The position numbers and the translations under genes are program-made. The notes beneath the pieces were generated by a model. The model saw nothing but the letters and a program-made list of their open reading frames with translations, was not told where the DNA came from and did not search any database. A stretch of DNA of 64,000 bases, taken from NCBI GenBank assembly GCA_039881045.1, contig JAYWVB010000024.1, positions 456,562-520,561 of the forward strand, in the 5' to 3' direction. Source of the DNA: Chaetomium olivaceum (lineage: Eukaryota; Ascomycota; Sordariomycetes; Sordariales; Chaetomiaceae). This document shows, piece by piece, positions 62,478 through 64,000 of the stretch; position 1 is the stretch's first letter, and each line of letters starts with the position of its first letter.

Positions 62478-64000
62478 TTGTTTATACAGCTCCCCACGTC
62501 CCAGGTCGCGATTTGCCACGAGCATGGAAGCGTGGTGACGGCGCGGTCGGTTGCGTCGCATGTCAATTCGCGGCACCGGCACTTGGCCGCCCAGGTTCGC
62601 CAGCGGATCGTGGCCGAGGCGTTGGCGTTACGGGACGACGGTTTGTTGGCCGCCGACACCAACAACATCCGATTCCCCACGAGGTGGTGCCGGCGATCGA
62701 CGGATTACCGGTGTGGAGCGACGGCAAGAAGTGCATCAAGTGCGGAGGTACATACAGCGTGGGAGGAAGCACATCCAGAAGCATTGCCGGTTAGAGCACG
62801 GTTGGGCCAACCCAAGGGGCGCGGCGGCAAGCCCGGCGCCCAGCCAGCAGGCGGGTTAGGCGAGGTATGGGTGGATGGGGTGTATTGCCAGCGGTTTGGG
62901 CAGGCCGGTACATTGCAGCGCGTTGTTCGAGGTGACGATGCCGGCCAACGGGATCACAAGCGGGCAGGGGAGAGACACCCGATTTCCAAGCCGCCATCCG
63001 GGCCGAGTTCGAGGCGGCGGCGCGGGCCATCAAGGAGAAGGACGAAGCGGCAGCGGCGCTGATCGGCGACCAGTCGAGGTTGTCGGCCAACAGGTGGGTG
63101 CGGCGGACGGGTTGGCCGCGGCATTTGCGCGGGTTCGACCGCGAGTGGTTGGCAACGACGATACGGCGGCCCGTGGCGGAGAAGGAGGAAGAAGTGGAGG
63201 AGGGGGATGGAGAGGTAGAGAAGACGGAGAGCACGGAGGGAGGTTGGAGGGCAGGGCAGGGATAGGGATAGGGATGACAGGGCCCGCAGCGATGCCGCGT
63301 TGGCCGTCGTATGGTTGGCCGTGGAAAGGGTGATTTGGCGGGCGCAGAAGGCCGTCGCAGGTCGAGTGGTCGGGTCGGCGCGATCAATTACATCGAGCGG
63401 CGGGAGGTCGGCGGCGAGACGAACGAGAAGCCGTTCAACACGGCGCAGAAGGGCACGACGATGATCAAGTACAGCGAGTCGTGGAAATCGCTGATGGCGT
63501 ATATATGGCGGACGTGGCGTTTGGAGCCGGTTGACGAGGGGGACGAGGAACAGGGAGAGGAGAGAGGACGAAGGTGACGAGGACGAGGGAGACGAGAGGA
63601 GGCGAGGAGGACGACGGAGACGACGGAGTAGGGGGAGACGGCCAGGAGCTACAAGCCGGCATCCGCGACCAACGGCCGGCATACCATTTCACCACCCAGC
63701 AGGCCAGGACGTTCGACCAGGTACGTACGGCGGCGTACGCTATGACGAGGAGCGAGGAGGACCCGACACGGGCGAGCTCGAGGGCCACGTATTGGACTTC
63801 TTCATCGCGTTGTTGGACCACGACGTGGGCGACAACGAGTACCAGAACGCGTTGTATAGCGGGTTGGCCGTGTTGGGGATCCAGCCGGAGCAGGATGGCG
63901 GAGCGCGTTGTTGTCGTACACGTCGGTGTTGTCGGCGGTGGTGACGGTGGCGCGCATGTTGGTGTTGTACAAGGCCAAGCGGGCGCGCGAGGCCGAGATC
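62478..64000 (+). pseudogene. OrsD/DUF3505 relic (copy 3, tandem), runs off the right edge
   Basis: Third copy, longer than copy 2. LPTSQVAICHEH, VASHVNSRHRHLAAQVRQRI, then one-base loss before VVPAIDGLPVWSDGKKCIKCG (frame of 62697 onward), HIQKHCRLEHGWANPRG, EVWVDGVYCQRFGQAG, and later FEAAARAIKEKDEAAAALIGD, RLSANRWVRRTGWPRHLRGFDREWL, INYIERREVGGETNEKPFNT, KGTTMIKYSESWKSLMAYIWRTW and, near the end, VGDNEYQNALYSGLAVLGIQPEQ. The order follows that of OrsD-domain proteins found with subtelomeric helicases. Frame breaks are frequent (for example near 62685, 63270 and 63580) and the Glu/Arg-rich stretches expanded. It continues past the window. Confidence 0.72.
62769..62960. repeat. tandem duplication, right arm
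   Basis: This is the right copy of the sequence at about 62070-62270. It differs by a few substitutions and single-base indels that also change the frame. Confidence 0.85.

Overview
The window is eukaryotic, from a filamentous ascomycete. Spliceosomal introns of about 45-100 bp with GTRNGT donors and CTRAY-type branch points, a Zn2Cys6 regulator, a pogo/Fot1 DNA transposon, a Ty3 chromovirus and OrsD-type C2H2 relics point to a Sordariomycete. Sordariales/Chaetomiaceae-like is my best guess but is not proven. No bacterial operon signals, CRISPR arrays, rRNA or convincing tRNA genes were seen. Multi-exon coordinates below are my manual splice models; each one closes the reading frame.

Left part (1-9.2 kb): the 5' portion of a Zn2Cys6 transcription factor gene runs off the left edge. 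Divergent from it are three consecutive intronless genes on the plus strand: a short-chain dehydrogenase, a membrane-anchored HSL-type esterase and a Baeyer-Villiger-type flavin monooxygenase. This trio recalls the actinobacterial mymA/lipR/sadH neighbourhood. A Sec14-like lipid-transfer gene follows. From 10 to 16.5 kb lie a secreted protein made of leucine-rich amphipathic repeats and a DUF3712 membrane protein, separated by an intact-looking 1.86 kb Fot1/pogo transposon with perfect 47-bp inverted repeats and a TA target duplication.

Middle (17-46 kb): two Fe(II)/2-oxoglutarate-type oxygenases, an M20 amidohydrolase and a CHORD-like Cys/His protein are followed by two solo LTRs and a 3.4 kb gene-poor stretch. 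Next come a seven-exon MFS sugar transporter, a SnoaL-like secreted protein, a PL20-type glucuronan lyase, a second HSL esterase (with a GC-AG intron), a DUF1989 protein, a secreted LVIVD/choice-of-anchor-B protein, an AIF3-like Rieske/FAD oxidoreductase, a P450, a small putative mitochondrial protein and a But2-like secreted protein.

Right part (45.8-64 kb): a ComA-family protein, a PaaK-like adenylating enzyme and a TauD/TfdA oxygenase flank a broken ornithine-decarboxylase-like gene, which looks like a decaying metabolite cluster. Then come a 5'-truncated Ty3 chromovirus whose 3' LTR carries a second family's LTR nested inside it with a 5-bp target duplication, a small secreted protein, a glutathionylspermidine-synthase pseudogene with at least six frame breaks, and 4.3 kb of degenerate, partly tandem OrsD/telomere-linked-type relics. 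Decay here is by small indels rather than by RIP-like C-to-T stop codons. The right end resembles subtelomeric sequence.
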